Origin: Spirochaetaceae bacterium | GTDB lineage: Bacteria > Spirochaetota > Spirochaetia > DSM-2461 | Assembly: GCA_016342385.1 (NCBI GenBank) | Contig: JAEINM010000151.1 | Location: forward strand, 1 to 8,619 | Reading direction: 5' to 3' | Length of the DNA: 8,619 bases | Part shown: positions 1 to 7,970 of the stretch, in pieces | Layout: the number at the start of each line of letters is the position of its first letter | Numbering within the stretch: the stretch's first letter is position 1 | Made by a program: the position numbers and the translations under genes | Notes under the pieces: model-generated | Database searches by the model: none | Seen by the model: only the letters and a program-made list of their open reading frames with translations | Told to the model about the DNA's origin: nothing

Positions 1-1162
1 GGGTACAATCTCCCTTCGAGGTTTTTGTCTGTTCAGTTATAACTTTCAATAGTGTTGATTTTCCCGCCCCGTTGACACCGGTCAGGGCAATTTTATTGGT
101 TCTCTCTATTGTTCCGGTAATACCGCTGAATACGGGAAGCAGGCTCTTATCAGCCAGTTCCCATGACTTGGCCAGATTATTCATGGAGACTACGATATCA
201 CCGCTTCTCTTGATGGGTTTGAAAGAAAATTTCATCACTTTAGGATCCGGCGGAATAACAACACGCTCAATTTTTTCTATGGTCTTTACTCTCGATTGTA
301 CCTGGGCGGCATGGGATGCTCTGGCGGCAAAGCGGGCGATAAACTCTTCATCTTTGGCCAGCATGGCATCCTGTTTCTTTTTCGAGGCAATCAGCTGTTC
401 CCGGCGGATAACCCGTTCTCTCATATAGAACTCATAATCTCCACTGTACATGGTTATGGAACCTGCAGCTATTTCGATTGTTCTATGGCAGATCCTTGTC
501 ATAAACTCTCTGTCATGGCAGGTCATGACAAGAGATCCTTCAAAGTTTTTCAGCCACTCTTCCAGCCAGACAATAGTCTCCACATCGAGGTGGTTTGTCG
601 GTTCATCGATAAGCAGAACATCGGGATTGAGAAGAAGTATTCTGGCCAGGGCAATTCTCATTTTCCATCCGCCACTGAAATTCTCAACAGGCTCATCCCA
701 TCTGTCCGAGCCGATACCCAGTCCGTTCAGTATTGTTTTAGCATCATTTTCCAGAGTGTAGCCGCCCTGTGTCTGATAGGCCATCTGCAGTTCCCCGTAG
801 TGGTTCATCAGTTTCTCCATGGCTTCATCGTCCATGGGCTCACACATCTGATGTTCCAGTTCGGTCAGTTTTTCCCCGATTTCATAGATTTGACCAGCTC
901 CGGCCAGGACTTCTGCCAGGGCACTGCGTCCCGACATCTCTCCCACATCCTGAGAGAAATAACCCACTGTTCTTCCCGGATCGACGGAGACTGTTCCCTC
1001 ATCGGGAGTCTCTTCTCCGGAGATAATTCTGAATATGGAGGTTTTACCAGACCCATTGGGACCGACCAGACCGATTTTATCTTTAGGGCGAATGAGGAAT
1101 GTTCCGTTCTGAAAGAGGACTCTTTCTCCATAGGCCAGTTTTATATTTGAGAGATTTACCAT
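1..1162 (-). CDS. ABC-F family ATP-binding protein (3' end beyond the window)
   Basis: Soluble twin-ATPase of the ABC-F family. Members bind the ribosome near the E site and relieve stalling or give antibiotic resistance; they are not transporters, and no membrane segment is visible. The 387 residues in the window read MVNLSNIKLAYGERVLF from the start. Domain 1 has Walker A GPNGSGKT (about 34-41), signature NFSGGWKMR (about 161-169), Walker B LLIDEPTNHLD (about 183-193) and switch TCHDREF (about 214-220), where ABC-F proteins usually have SHDR. A charged, probably helical linker follows (about 240-300, rich in R, K, E, A). Domain 2 begins with Walker A GVNGAGKST (about 362-370), and the frame leaves the window soon after. 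Family members have about 520-650 residues, so perhaps 150-250 are missing. The start at 1162 matches family N-termini; an AAAGG lies about 12 nt upstream, rather far. The gene is divergent from the GGDEF gene. Family is certain; subfamily (Uup, YdiF or EttA type) cannot be fixed from this part. Confidence 0.93.
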   Translation of the reverse strand, partial: MVNLSNIKLAYGERVLFQNGTFLIRPKDKIGLVGPNGSGKTSIFRIISGEETPDEGTVSVDPGRTVGYFSQDVGEMSGRSALAEVLAGAGQIYEIGEKLTELEHQMCEPMDDEAMEKLMNHYGELQMAYQTQGGYTLENDAKTILNGLGIGSDRWDEPVENFSGGWKMRIALARILLLNPDVLLIDEPTNHLDVETIVWLEEWLKNFEGSLVMTCHDREFMTRICHRTIEIAAGSITMYSGDYEFYMRERVIRREQLIASKKKQDAMLAKDEEFIARFAARASHAAQVQSRVKTIEKIERVVIPPDPKVMKFSFKPIKRSGDIVVSMNNLAKSWELADKSLLPVFSGITGTIERTNKIALTGVNGAGKSTLLKVITEQTKTSKGDCT

Positions 1163-1209
1163 CTTGTTTCTATACCTTTGATTTAAATTACATTGACCAT
1201 GATAGAAGA

Positions 1210-1238
1210 TTTATAGAAAATAATCCCGGTATTTTCAT
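1210..1238 (-). promoter_or_regulatory. Putative sigma70-type promoter for the ABC-F gene
   Basis: On the minus strand, ATGAAA (1233-1238, 4 of 6 matches to TTGACA) is followed after exactly 17 nt by TATAAA (1210-1215, 5 of 6 matches to TATAAT). It would start transcription near 1203, leaving a leader of about 40 nt before the ATG at 1162. The surroundings are very AT-rich, so a chance match is possible. No equally good promoter was found for the divergent gene at 1328: TATAGT at 1302-1307 has no acceptable -35 and would start transcription on top of the ribosome binding site. Confidence 0.4.
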
Positions 1239-1314
1239 CCATTTTTTAAATTTAAAGGTGTAAAAAAAATCTTGTTTTTTTAGGTTAATACCATCATCGT
1301 ATATAGTGAAGAAC

Positions 1315-1320
1315 AGGAGA
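1315..1320 (+). promoter_or_regulatory. Ribosome binding site of the GGDEF gene
   Basis: AGGAGA lies 7 nt before the ATG at 1328. This is a strong Shine-Dalgarno match at ideal spacing and fixes the start of the diguanylate cyclase gene. Confidence 0.8.
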
Positions 1321-1327
1321 GTCACTT

Positions 1328-2764
1328 ATGGGAATCAAAAAAATCAGATTTTTCAGCATTTTAATCGCTTTGTTAATTTCAGGATTCGCCGCTACTAGTT
1401 TAATCGGTTATTATGTGGCTCGCGATTCAATGACAGATCAGATTGAAGAAACGACTCTTCCACTGACAAGTGATAATATTTATTCGGAAATTCAGAGAGA
1501 TCTTCTCAATCCCATTTTTATCTCATCTCTTATGGCACAGGATACCTTTGTCCGGGACTGGACAATTGCCGGGGAAGTCGATGAGACGGCGATTATCCGC
1601 TATCTGGGGGAGATCCAGAAAAGATATGGGGCGGTTACCAGCTTTTTTGTCTCGGAAAAGACGAAGAATTACTATCACCCCGATGGAATCATTAAAAAAG
1701 TGAGCATAGATGATCCTCAGGACCTGTGGTATTTCCGGGTGCGGAATCTGAATGAAGACTATGAAGTCAATGTCGATACAGATACAGCAGACAAGAACTC
1801 CATTAACATATTTATCAATTACAGAGTTTATGACTATTCCCGCCGTTTTATCGGAGTGACGGGAGTGGGACTTGCTGTGAGCTCTGTCAAACAGATGATC
1901 AGCTCATACCAGACCCGTTATGGACGGGAGGTCTATTTTATAAACAGTGAGGGTTTTGTCACCCTTAACAGCTCAGATAATTCTATTCCCTATAATATCC
2001 GTCAGAAAGAGGGTATTAAACACATTGCCACTCAGATTCTCACCTCTCCCGGATACACGGGAACCTATGAGAAAAATGGAAGAACTGTTTTTCTCAATAG
2101 CAGGATTGTTCCCGAGTTTAACTGGTATCTCATTGTCGAGCAGCTTGAGGATGACGCAGGGAAAAGGATCCAGAAAACTCTTTTTATTAATATAGGGATC
2201 AGTCTTTTTATCTCATTAATTATTCTGTTTTTTGCCTTTCTGACAATTCGTGGATATCAGAGAAGACTGGAAGAGATGGCTTCTACTGATGAGCTGACAG
2301 GAGCCGCGAACCGTCAGGTTTTTGATATGATTTTTGATCAGATCCTCAAGACATCGAGACGGCGGAGGGAACCTATGTCCATCATTATTTGTGATCTCGA
2401 TAATTTTAAAGCCATTAATGATGAATACGGCCATCAGGCTGGGGACTTTGCACTAAAAAGTTTTGCTGATACAGTGCGTGAGGAGAGCAGGAGTTCCGAT
2501 GTCCTCTGCCGTTGGGGAGGCGATGAGTTTCTGCTGCTTCTGGCTGACTGCGATGTGCAACAGGCCCAGCTGGTTGCTGAGAAAATAAGAAATAAAGTGG
2601 AAAGTCATTCCATATCATACAAGAACAGGGAGATTCATCTGACAATCAGCATCGGTCTTTCCGAACTGGACAAAAGAGACGATAGTGATTCTCTTTTCAA
2701 AAGAGCCGATGATGCTCTGTATGTAGCGAAAGAGAAAGGTCGGAATAGAGTCGAAAAACTTTAA
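1328..2764 (+). CDS. Membrane-bound diguanylate cyclase with extracytoplasmic Cache-type sensor
   Basis: Predicted to make cyclic di-GMP from two GTP at the inner membrane in response to an external ligand. Of 478 residues, 7-30 form an N-terminal membrane helix. About 35-280 are extracytoplasmic and resemble a double Cache fold (stretches around DLWYFRVRN, 132-140, and IGVTGVGLAVSS, 175-186, are typical). A second helix spans about 284-307. The GGDEF domain (about 310-478) has DLDNFKAINDEYGHQAGD (356-373) and the catalytic loop GGDEF (397-401). R388-S-S-D391 lies five residues before GGDEF, which is the canonical RxxD product-inhibition site, so both catalysis and c-di-GMP feedback look intact. 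The ligand cannot be deduced. The next gene begins 64 nt downstream on the same strand with no visible terminator between, suggesting co-transcription. Confidence 0.93.
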   Translation: MGIKKIRFFSILIALLISGFAATSLIGYYVARDSMTDQIEETTLPLTSDNIYSEIQRDLLNPIFISSLMAQDTFVRDWTIAGEVDETAIIRYLGEIQKRYGAVTSFFVSEKTKNYYHPDGIIKKVSIDDPQDLWYFRVRNLNEDYEVNVDTDTADKNSINIFINYRVYDYSRRFIGVTGVGLAVSSVKQMISSYQTRYGREVYFINSEGFVTLNSSDNSIPYNIRQKEGIKHIATQILTSPGYTGTYEKNGRTVFLNSRIVPEFNWYLIVEQLEDDAGKRIQKTLFINIGISLFISLIILFFAFLTIRGYQRRLEEMASTDELTGAANRQVFDMIFDQILKTSRRRREPMSIIICDLDNFKAINDEYGHQAGDFALKSFADTVREESRSSDVLCRWGGDEFLLLLADCDVQQAQLVAEKIRNKVESHSISYKNREIHLTISIGLSELDKRDDSDSLFKRADDALYVAKEKGRNRVEKL

Positions 2765-2816
2765 AAACTAATGGTGCTTTTAAGATTTTCTCTATATGCC
2801 TATTCTAATGGAGATC

Positions 2817-2821
2817 GGGAG
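2817..2821 (+). promoter_or_regulatory. Ribosome binding site that decides the start of the MFS-HEAT gene
   Basis: GGGAG lies 7 nt before the ATG at 2829. Two earlier in-frame ATGs, at 2796 and 2808, have no comparable Shine-Dalgarno sequence; the bases before 2796 are TTTTCTCTAT. The start at 2829, giving MLTKFLSEEERKN, is therefore preferred and removes 11 residues from the longest possible reading frame. Confidence 0.65.
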
Positions 2822-2828
2822 TTCACAT

Positions 2829-5036
2829 ATGCTGACCAAATTTTTATCCGAAGAAGAGCGGAAGAACGGAGAGAGCCGGGTCTATAAATTCCAGGCACTT
2901 AATGGAATGGGTTTTAATTTTATGGGCGAAACTCCAGTCTATCTTCTGGCCATCCATTTCGGTGCTTCAAACATTGAACTGGGGTATATCTCATCTGTCA
3001 TTTTTCTCACAGGTTTTATTCTTGTCGGACTACCCAGGCTTCTGGCGGGAATGAATCTGATAAAAGTTCAGTCTACAGCCTGGTTTCTCCGGGGACTCTT
3101 TGTTCTGCTCTATCTGGTTCTCTTCTTCATGGAGGGGCGGCCAGCAGTTCTGCTGATTCTGATTGTCTACACTTTATTCTGCTCGGCCCGAATGGTGGGA
3201 GTTGTTATCTGGAATCCCCTGATAAAGATGGTTACGACTTCACAGAATAGGGGCGAGGTTCTGGCCCAGGGGAATATTGCCAATCAGAGTGCATCGGTTG
3301 TCTCGAAACTCATTAGTTTTATTATAACCTCCATTCAGTTCTTTTCCGGCGTGGCGGGGCTCCTTCTGCTGCAGGTTTTCGGCGTTCTTCTCAATACCTC
3401 TGCTGCCCTTCAGTTGAGGAGAGTCCCCTGCCGGGAGACTGTGGAATATCATAAAAGCCGCAACCTTTTTGTTATTTTTATAGAATCTCTAAAGGATGAG
3501 AAAAGGCGTTTCCCCCTTCTGTTAAAATGGGTGTCCATTGCCGTCATGGTCCTCAATGGTCTGACAATCGTATTCGTTCGTAAGGAAGCGGGATTCACTG
3601 CCAATTTTGTATTTCTCTACACCATGGTCATAGCCCTGGCCAATATTTTTTCAGGACTTTTCGCCAGAACATTTGCCGACAGGATCGGCAGCCGGCCTCT
3701 GCTGATCGGAATGAATATTCTCTTATTCCTCACCTTTGTCATCTGGATACTTCTCCCTCTTTCGGGAAATACTTCTATTCCCATCCTGTTTTATTTCATC
3801 CTGGGTTTTTTCTCCAATTTCTTTCTGCTCTCTACCAATGTGCTCATCGCCCGGGTTCTGGTAAATACCATGCCGGAAAAAGATACCTTCGGTTACAATG
3901 CCATGATCAATTTTATCATGGCATTTTTCTCATTTTTCAGTGGAATTCTCGGTGGTCTGCTCATCGACCGGGGTCAGTCTTCTCCTATAAAACTGCCCAA
4001 TTCTTTCAGCTATCTCTTTCTCCTCATTCTGGTGCTGACTCTGGTTCTTATCATTCTCAGCCTTCTAATCACCGATCGGGGAAGCCTGACGGCCAAAGAA
4101 ACCGCCGGGATTCTCTTTTCTCTCGAGGGACTCCGGGCCTATAGTTATATAGGGAAGCTGAATACGACAGAAGATCCTGTCATAAAGAAAACAGTCATAC
4201 TGTCAATCAGTCAGAATGATGCACCCATTGCCACCGAGGAGATGCGGTCTATTATTGCCTCTCCACTCTCGTCGGAAAAAGGGGAAGTTCTAAAATCACT
4301 CTTTAACCATCCCCGGGTTGAACTCTTGAAGGACCTGTTGAAAGAAGCCGCCGATTACGGATCCTATCATCAGGCGAAGGCCATATTCGCTCTGGGAGCT
4401 TATGGGGAGAAGGACGTTGAAGAACTCCTTTTAAAACTTCTGCAAAGCCCCGATCCCGCAGTCAGATCCAATGCGGCAAAATCTCTCGGCAGGATAGGCC
4501 ACAAAGCTTCCCTCAATCTTATTCGCCAGATGGCCTCAGAAGCCGATCAGGCCTGGGACAAGATCAACTATCTTATAGCCCTGAAGAATATGGATCCTGA
4601 GGGACTGATCTTCAGAGGTATTTTTAAAGAATCTTCCAGTTTCAGCCGTGGTAAATTCAGGCAGACCTATTATTCTTTAACCGCAGATTTGTTGGATATG
4701 AAACCTCAGCTGTCACTGATTTATAGTTCAAAAAACCTGAAGAAGGGAGATGGTCTTAGAGATTTTCTGGAACAGACACGGGATTTGATGAACTTTTATG
4801 ATCATCATAGAGATCTCATTCAGTGGTTTGACCGAGGGGAATGGATCAGTATCGGGGAGTTCTGCCGGAAATCCCTTACGAACAGCAAAGAGCTTCAATC
4901 GGCAGAACCTCTATTTCACCTGAAGGAAGCCGTGATAAATGAATCTCTCAGTTTTACTGCGAATGAAAGCCATTCTGTTTATGATGATGCGCTTGCCTGT
5001 GTCTATTTTACCTATCAGATTCTGATTGCAGGTTAA
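2829..5036 (+). CDS. MFS-type transporter fused to a C-terminal HEAT-like repeat domain
   Basis: Inner-membrane protein of 735 residues from the chosen start. About twelve hydrophobic helices fill residues 22-414 (roughly 22-42, 50-70, 84-100, 105-128, 156-172, 174-194, 232-250, 258-278, 290-310, 316-342, 358-378, 394-414). Between helices 8 and 9, FADRIGSRPLL (282-292) resembles the MFS loop motif GxxxDRxGRR. Standard MFS transporters have about 400-450 residues, so 416-735 is an extra soluble tail. In it, 511-570 shows HEAT/armadillo-like alpha repeats, best at EELLLKLLQSPDPAVRSNAA (531-550) then KSLGRIG; the rest is helical and not recognised. Substrate unknown. The tail may bind a partner or regulate transport from the cytoplasm; this is inference. 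It follows the diguanylate cyclase gene by 64 nt, so control by c-di-GMP is conceivable, but no PilZ or RxxxR-type binding motif stands out. Fold confident, role not. Confidence 0.82.
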   Translation: MLTKFLSEEERKNGESRVYKFQALNGMGFNFMGETPVYLLAIHFGASNIELGYISSVIFLTGFILVGLPRLLAGMNLIKVQSTAWFLRGLFVLLYLVLFFMEGRPAVLLILIVYTLFCSARMVGVVIWNPLIKMVTTSQNRGEVLAQGNIANQSASVVSKLISFIITSIQFFSGVAGLLLLQVFGVLLNTSAALQLRRVPCRETVEYHKSRNLFVIFIESLKDEKRRFPLLLKWVSIAVMVLNGLTIVFVRKEAGFTANFVFLYTMVIALANIFSGLFARTFADRIGSRPLLIGMNILLFLTFVIWILLPLSGNTSIPILFYFILGFFSNFFLLSTNVLIARVLVNTMPEKDTFGYNAMINFIMAFFSFFSGILGGLLIDRGQSSPIKLPNSFSYLFLLILVLTLVLIILSLLITDRGSLTAKETAGILFSLEGLRAYSYIGKLNTTEDPVIKKTVILSISQNDAPIATEEMRSIIASPLSSEKGEVLKSLFNHPRVELLKDLLKEAADYGSYHQAKAIFALGAYGEKDVEELLLKLLQSPDPAVRSNAAKSLGRIGHKASLNLIRQMASEADQAWDKINYLIALKNMDPEGLIFRGIFKESSSFSRGKFRQTYYSLTADLLDMKPQLSLIYSSKNLKKGDGLRDFLEQTRDLMNFYDHHRDLIQWFDRGEWISIGEFCRKSLTNSKELQSAEPLFHLKEAVINESLSFTANESHSVYDDALACVYFTYQILIAG

Positions 5037-5047
5037 AGGATTAATAT

Positions 5048-5076
5048 TTGACCTTAAGATATTTCAAGGTTATACT
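5048..5076 (+). promoter_or_regulatory. Strong sigma70-type promoter for the DUF4143 ATPase gene
   Basis: TTGACC (5048-5053, 5 of 6 matches to TTGACA), an exact 17-nt spacer, then TATACT (5071-5076, 5 of 6 matches to TATAAT). Transcription would start near 5083, about 23 nt before the ATG at 5106. This is the best promoter in the window and makes the ATPase a separate transcription unit from the MFS gene that ends at 5036. Confidence 0.72.
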
Positions 5077-5090
5077 TTGATATATCTTAA
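5054..5090 (+). promoter_or_regulatory. Inverted repeat overlapping the promoter, candidate operator
   Basis: The left arm TTAAGATATTTCAAGG (5054-5069) and right arm CTTTGATATATCTTAA (5075-5090) pair at 14 of 16 positions around a 5-nt centre. The arms cover the -35/-10 spacer, the -10 box and the predicted start point, where a bound dimer would block RNA polymerase. No T-run follows the right arm, so a terminator for the MFS gene is less likely. The binding protein is unknown; autoregulation by the winged-helix segment of the downstream ATPase is only a possibility. Confidence 0.6.
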
Positions 5091-5105
5091 ATAGTATGGT
5101 GTCAT

Positions 5106-6281
5106 ATGTGGATTAATCGAACAATAGCTAAGCAGATTTTGAACTCAAGTTTATCAAGGCCTGCCGTGCTGGTTACCGGCGCCCGTCAGACCGGAAAGAG
5201 CTCTCTTTTAAAAAATATTTTTAACACAACGGAATATATAACATTTGATCATCTGAAATATGTGGAGCAGGCAAAAGAATCACCAGAACACTTTCTCAAA
5301 CAATTGAAACAGCAGGTTATTCTTGATGAGATTCAGTATGTCCCTGAAATCTTCAGAGAACTTAAAATTGAAATAGATAAAGATAGACAAAACTATGGAA
5401 AATGGTTATTAACGGGAAGTCAGCAATTTGAGCTTATGGAGGGTGTCAGTGAAAGCCTTGCCGGTCGAATCAGCATCATTCATCTTGAAACCTTGAGTGC
5501 TCTAGAATTAAGGGGTGCTAAGATTAGTCAAATGGATGAGCATCTTTGGAAGGGGGGGTATCCGGAATTATGGAGTAATGAGTTTATAGAGGCAGGTGAT
5601 TTTTTTGAAAGTTATATCAGAACATATATCGAACGGGATCTTAAAAACATCATTGAAGTTAAGAACTTAAATGATTTTAGAAAATTGTTTAAAACATTGG
5701 CTACCAGAACAGGTCAATTGATTAACTATAGAGATATTTCGAAAGATATCGGAGTTGCCGATGTTACAATAAAAAGTTGGATCCACGCTTTACAGGTAAG
5801 CGGAATTATTTATTTATTGCCTCCTTATTTCAGCAATATAGGAAAGCGTCTGACAAAATCACCTAAGCTATATTTTGCTGATCATGGTCTAGCCTGTTAT
5901 TTGCTGGGGATTGAAACTTTTGATGAGTGGCATTCTCATATTTATAAGGGGAATCTCTGGGAAAATTTTGTAATGATGGAGCTTATAAAAACACATTCAT
6001 TGATCCCGGGAGAGAGTCTCTTTTTTTATAGAGACCAAAATGGCGTTGAGATTGACTTTGTAATTGAAAAAAAGGGAACTCTTTTTTTTATTGAAGCAAA
6101 AGCACAAGAGAGAATTGACAGCAAAAAACTGAACTTTAACAAAGTTATCCCGCTTTTCAAAAATAAATACAAAACAGAAGCCATTTTAGCGCAAAACATA
6201 TCAGATAAGAAAGTTCTGAAATTAGGAGAGTATTCCTGTTATAATCCATTGAATTGTTCTTATTCTATTTCCCCGAAATAG
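5106..6281 (+). CDS. AAA ATPase of the DUF4143 family with C-terminal PD-(D/E)XK-like domain
   Basis: Soluble 391-residue protein of a widespread, patchily distributed family of unknown physiological role. Walker A is GARQTGKSS (25-33), Walker B VILDEI (71-76), a sensor-1-like stretch LLTGSQQF (101-108), and AGR (119-121) may supply an arginine finger. Residues 207-229 look like a winged helix-turn-helix. The DUF4143 part includes SPKLYFADHGLACYLLG (252-268). The C-terminus carries a restriction-endonuclease-like set: E286 (WENF), D317 (VEIDFVI) and E330-A-K332 (IEAKA), so a nuclease core is possible but unproven. Length is normal for the family. The gene has its own promoter and a poor ribosome binding site (GGTG). 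It is much more AT-rich than the gene before it: the 60 nt from 5641 hold about 20% GC, those from 4441 about 58%. This suggests acquired DNA. A repeat array begins 40 nt after its stop. Confidence 0.9.
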   Translation: MWINRTIAKQILNSSLSRPAVLVTGARQTGKSSLLKNIFNTTEYITFDHLKYVEQAKESPEHFLKQLKQQVILDEIQYVPEIFRELKIEIDKDRQNYGKWLLTGSQQFELMEGVSESLAGRISIIHLETLSALELRGAKISQMDEHLWKGGYPELWSNEFIEAGDFFESYIRTYIERDLKNIIEVKNLNDFRKLFKTLATRTGQLINYRDISKDIGVADVTIKSWIHALQVSGIIYLLPPYFSNIGKRLTKSPKLYFADHGLACYLLGIETFDEWHSHIYKGNLWENFVMMELIKTHSLIPGESLFFYRDQNGVEIDFVIEKKGTLFFIEAKAQERIDSKKLNFNKVIPLFKNKYKTEAILAQNISDKKVLKLGEYSCYNPLNCSYSISPK

Positions 6282-6320
6282 TTCTCTAAAATACTTCTAA
6301 ATTCTGCACACTTAACTTTT

Positions 6321-6372
6321 TTGCTATTTTAATAGGTTGTTTTATCTTGTTTCAGTGAATTTCGATAGGTTG
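6321..6372 (+). repeat. Repeat array 1: two (A/G)ATAGGTTG cores spaced 33 nt
   Basis: AATAGGTTG starts at 6331 and GATAGGTTG at 6364, exactly 33 nt apart. The array opens with TTGCTATTTTAATAGGTTGT (from 6321). Its first 23 nt (6321-6343) are identical to 8484-8506 in array 2, and over 30 nt (6321-6350 against 8484-8513) 28 positions match. The array sits between the stop of the DUF4143 ATPase (6281) and the stop of the convergent amidohydrolase (6383), so it lies wholly outside coding sequence. No terminator hairpin with a T-run was found in this convergent gap. Confidence 0.75.
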
Positions 6373-6382
6373 TCGCAGTGTT

Positions 6383-7930
6383 TTATCCATTAGAAGGATA
6401 TATCTGGACACCATTGAGATAGGTCTGTTCTACAATTATGTCTTTTATTTTGTTTTGTTCAATATTCATAGGATTTTCGGACAAAACAATAAAATCAGCA
6501 GTCATTCCCGGAGAGAGAGTTCCCTTTTCCTTTTCTCTGAACTCGGCATAGGCGCTTCCCGATGTGTAGCACTTTAACGCCTCTAAAACTGAAATTTTTT
6601 CAGGACCCGTTCTATTGACCGCAAAGTGTATATTCTCAAAGGGATTCAGAGTGTTTTCTCCCGGTGCGTCGGAGCCGAAGGATAGGGGTATCCCCTTATC
6701 CAGAAGACTGCGGTAGGGGTAGGCTTTGTCGGTCCTGTTTTTACCCAGAATAGTTATGTCTTTTTCCGGATTGCAGAGTGCCGACGGCTGGGCGGATATC
6801 AGTACCCCCAGATCTTTTATTCTCTGAAAATCTTCTGGTGATATCAGCTGGGCGTGTTCCAGGCGGATTCTTAAAGAGGGGATGTAGGCATATTTCTCAG
6901 CCAATTCCTCCAGGGCATCGAGAAACTCCGAAATTGCCCTGTCTCCAATGGCGTGAAAAGCACAGGTCTGTTTTTTTCTGATCTCCTTTTCCAGAAATTT
7001 CAGAATGTTCTCTTTTGATTTTCCCTGCCCGCAGTTTCCCTCAGTTCCGGGGTAGGGATCTTTCACCCAGGCATTCCGTCCGGAAAATGTTCCATCGAGG
7101 AAGAACTTGGCCGGGCCTCTTTGAAACCAATGACTGTTGAATCTCTGTATATTGAAAAGAGGTCGGAAGAGACCCGATTCTCCATTGGACCAGCACGATA
7201 ATCTGGCGCCGAGCATCCCCTTTCTGTAGAGTTTCCCGATGACCATCATGGCGACAAAAGACCAGGTGTTGTCCTGCAGAGAAGTAATTCCGTACCGGGC
7301 ACATTCTCTAAAAGCAGCCAGATAATTTGCCTGAATTTTTTTGTAGTTAATCAGTTTCCCGACAAACCACCTGTATATAAAGCTGTTGTTGTGGATATCT
7401 TTCAGTATCCCGGTCGGTTCCCTGTTTTTATCCCGGCAGATTATCCCCTCATCGGGATCGGGAGTCCCGGAATCGATTTTCATTTTTTTCAGTGTTACCG
7501 AATTGACCCAGAGAGTATGCCCGCCGTACTGCGACAGGATGACCGGGTTGTCGGGAAAGGCTTTGTCCAGTATCTCTTTATGGGGATCGGAGCAGGCGGG
7601 GTAGTCCCAGTCCTGTCCTTCGATGACCACTCCTTTTTTGACTGAGCCGAATCTTTTTAGGAGAAGGGCCACAATTTCATCTTCGTTTTTATCTGTAAAA
7701 TGGAGAGATTCCAGGCTGTCTCCCAGGAAATTCAGATGGATATGATTGTCGTTGAAGCCGGGTATAACAGTCTTTCCCTGAAGATCAACCAGCTCCAGAT
7801 TTTCCTTTTTCCCGCACTCATCGACAGAGTCGAACACTCCGGTTATTTTTCCCACGTCTACAAGCAGGCATGATCCGACTCTGTTATTGTTATCGAGGGT
7901 CAGAATGGTGCCATTGTGGTATAAAATCAT
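6383..7930 (-). CDS. YtcJ-type metal-dependent amidohydrolase (amidohydrolase 3 family)
   Basis: Predicted cytoplasmic hydrolase of 515 residues with no signal peptide, in the family of YtcJ and N-substituted formamide deformylase. The small N-terminal beta domain starts MILYHNGTILTLD. The first metal site is H63-I-H65 in PGFNDNHIHL (57-66). Further metal or catalytic candidates are K275 in PAKFFLDGTFSGRNAW (273-288), where related enzymes may carry a carboxylated lysine, H326 in FHAIGDRA, H359 in RLEHAQ, and D421 in SFGSDAPG. The C-terminal beta domain ends with ADFIVLSENPM (478-488) and a final strand. All expected residues are present and the length (usual 520-580) is nearly normal, so the enzyme should be active; the substrate is not predictable. 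AGGAA at 7940-7944 lies 9 nt before the ATG at 7930. The gene is convergent with the ATPase and appears to be a single-gene unit. Confidence 0.92.
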   Translation of the reverse strand: MILYHNGTILTLDNNNRVGSCLLVDVGKITGVFDSVDECGKKENLELVDLQGKTVIPGFNDNHIHLNFLGDSLESLHFTDKNEDEIVALLLKRFGSVKKGVVIEGQDWDYPACSDPHKEILDKAFPDNPVILSQYGGHTLWVNSVTLKKMKIDSGTPDPDEGIICRDKNREPTGILKDIHNNSFIYRWFVGKLINYKKIQANYLAAFRECARYGITSLQDNTWSFVAMMVIGKLYRKGMLGARLSCWSNGESGLFRPLFNIQRFNSHWFQRGPAKFFLDGTFSGRNAWVKDPYPGTEGNCGQGKSKENILKFLEKEIRKKQTCAFHAIGDRAISEFLDALEELAEKYAYIPSLRIRLEHAQLISPEDFQRIKDLGVLISAQPSALCNPEKDITILGKNRTDKAYPYRSLLDKGIPLSFGSDAPGENTLNPFENIHFAVNRTGPEKISVLEALKCYTSGSAYAEFREKEKGTLSPGMTADFIVLSENPMNIEQNKIKDIIVEQTYLNGVQIYPSNG

Positions 7931-7970
7931 TAGTTTTTATTCCTGTTAATTTTTATCTTTCACAGCTAGT

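Noticed and set aside
296..1150. Long open frame of 284 codons on the plus strand
   Set aside because: It is antisense to the ABC-F gene, whose minus-strand frame holds both Walker motifs, the signature and the switch. The plus-strand product resembles no protein family.
2415..2645. Minus-strand open frame of 76 codons inside the GGDEF gene
   Set aside because: It is opposite the highly conserved GGDEF catalytic region and is a by-product of that coding sequence.
5054..5090. Intrinsic terminator of the MFS-HEAT gene
   Set aside because: The stem is AT-rich, interrupted by two mismatches and followed by no T-run, while it lies exactly on a near-consensus promoter. An operator explains it better.
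7386..7645. Two overlapping plus-strand open frames of 72 and 84 codons
   Set aside because: Both lie antisense inside the amidohydrolase, which has all its metal-site motifs, and neither shows a recognisable domain.
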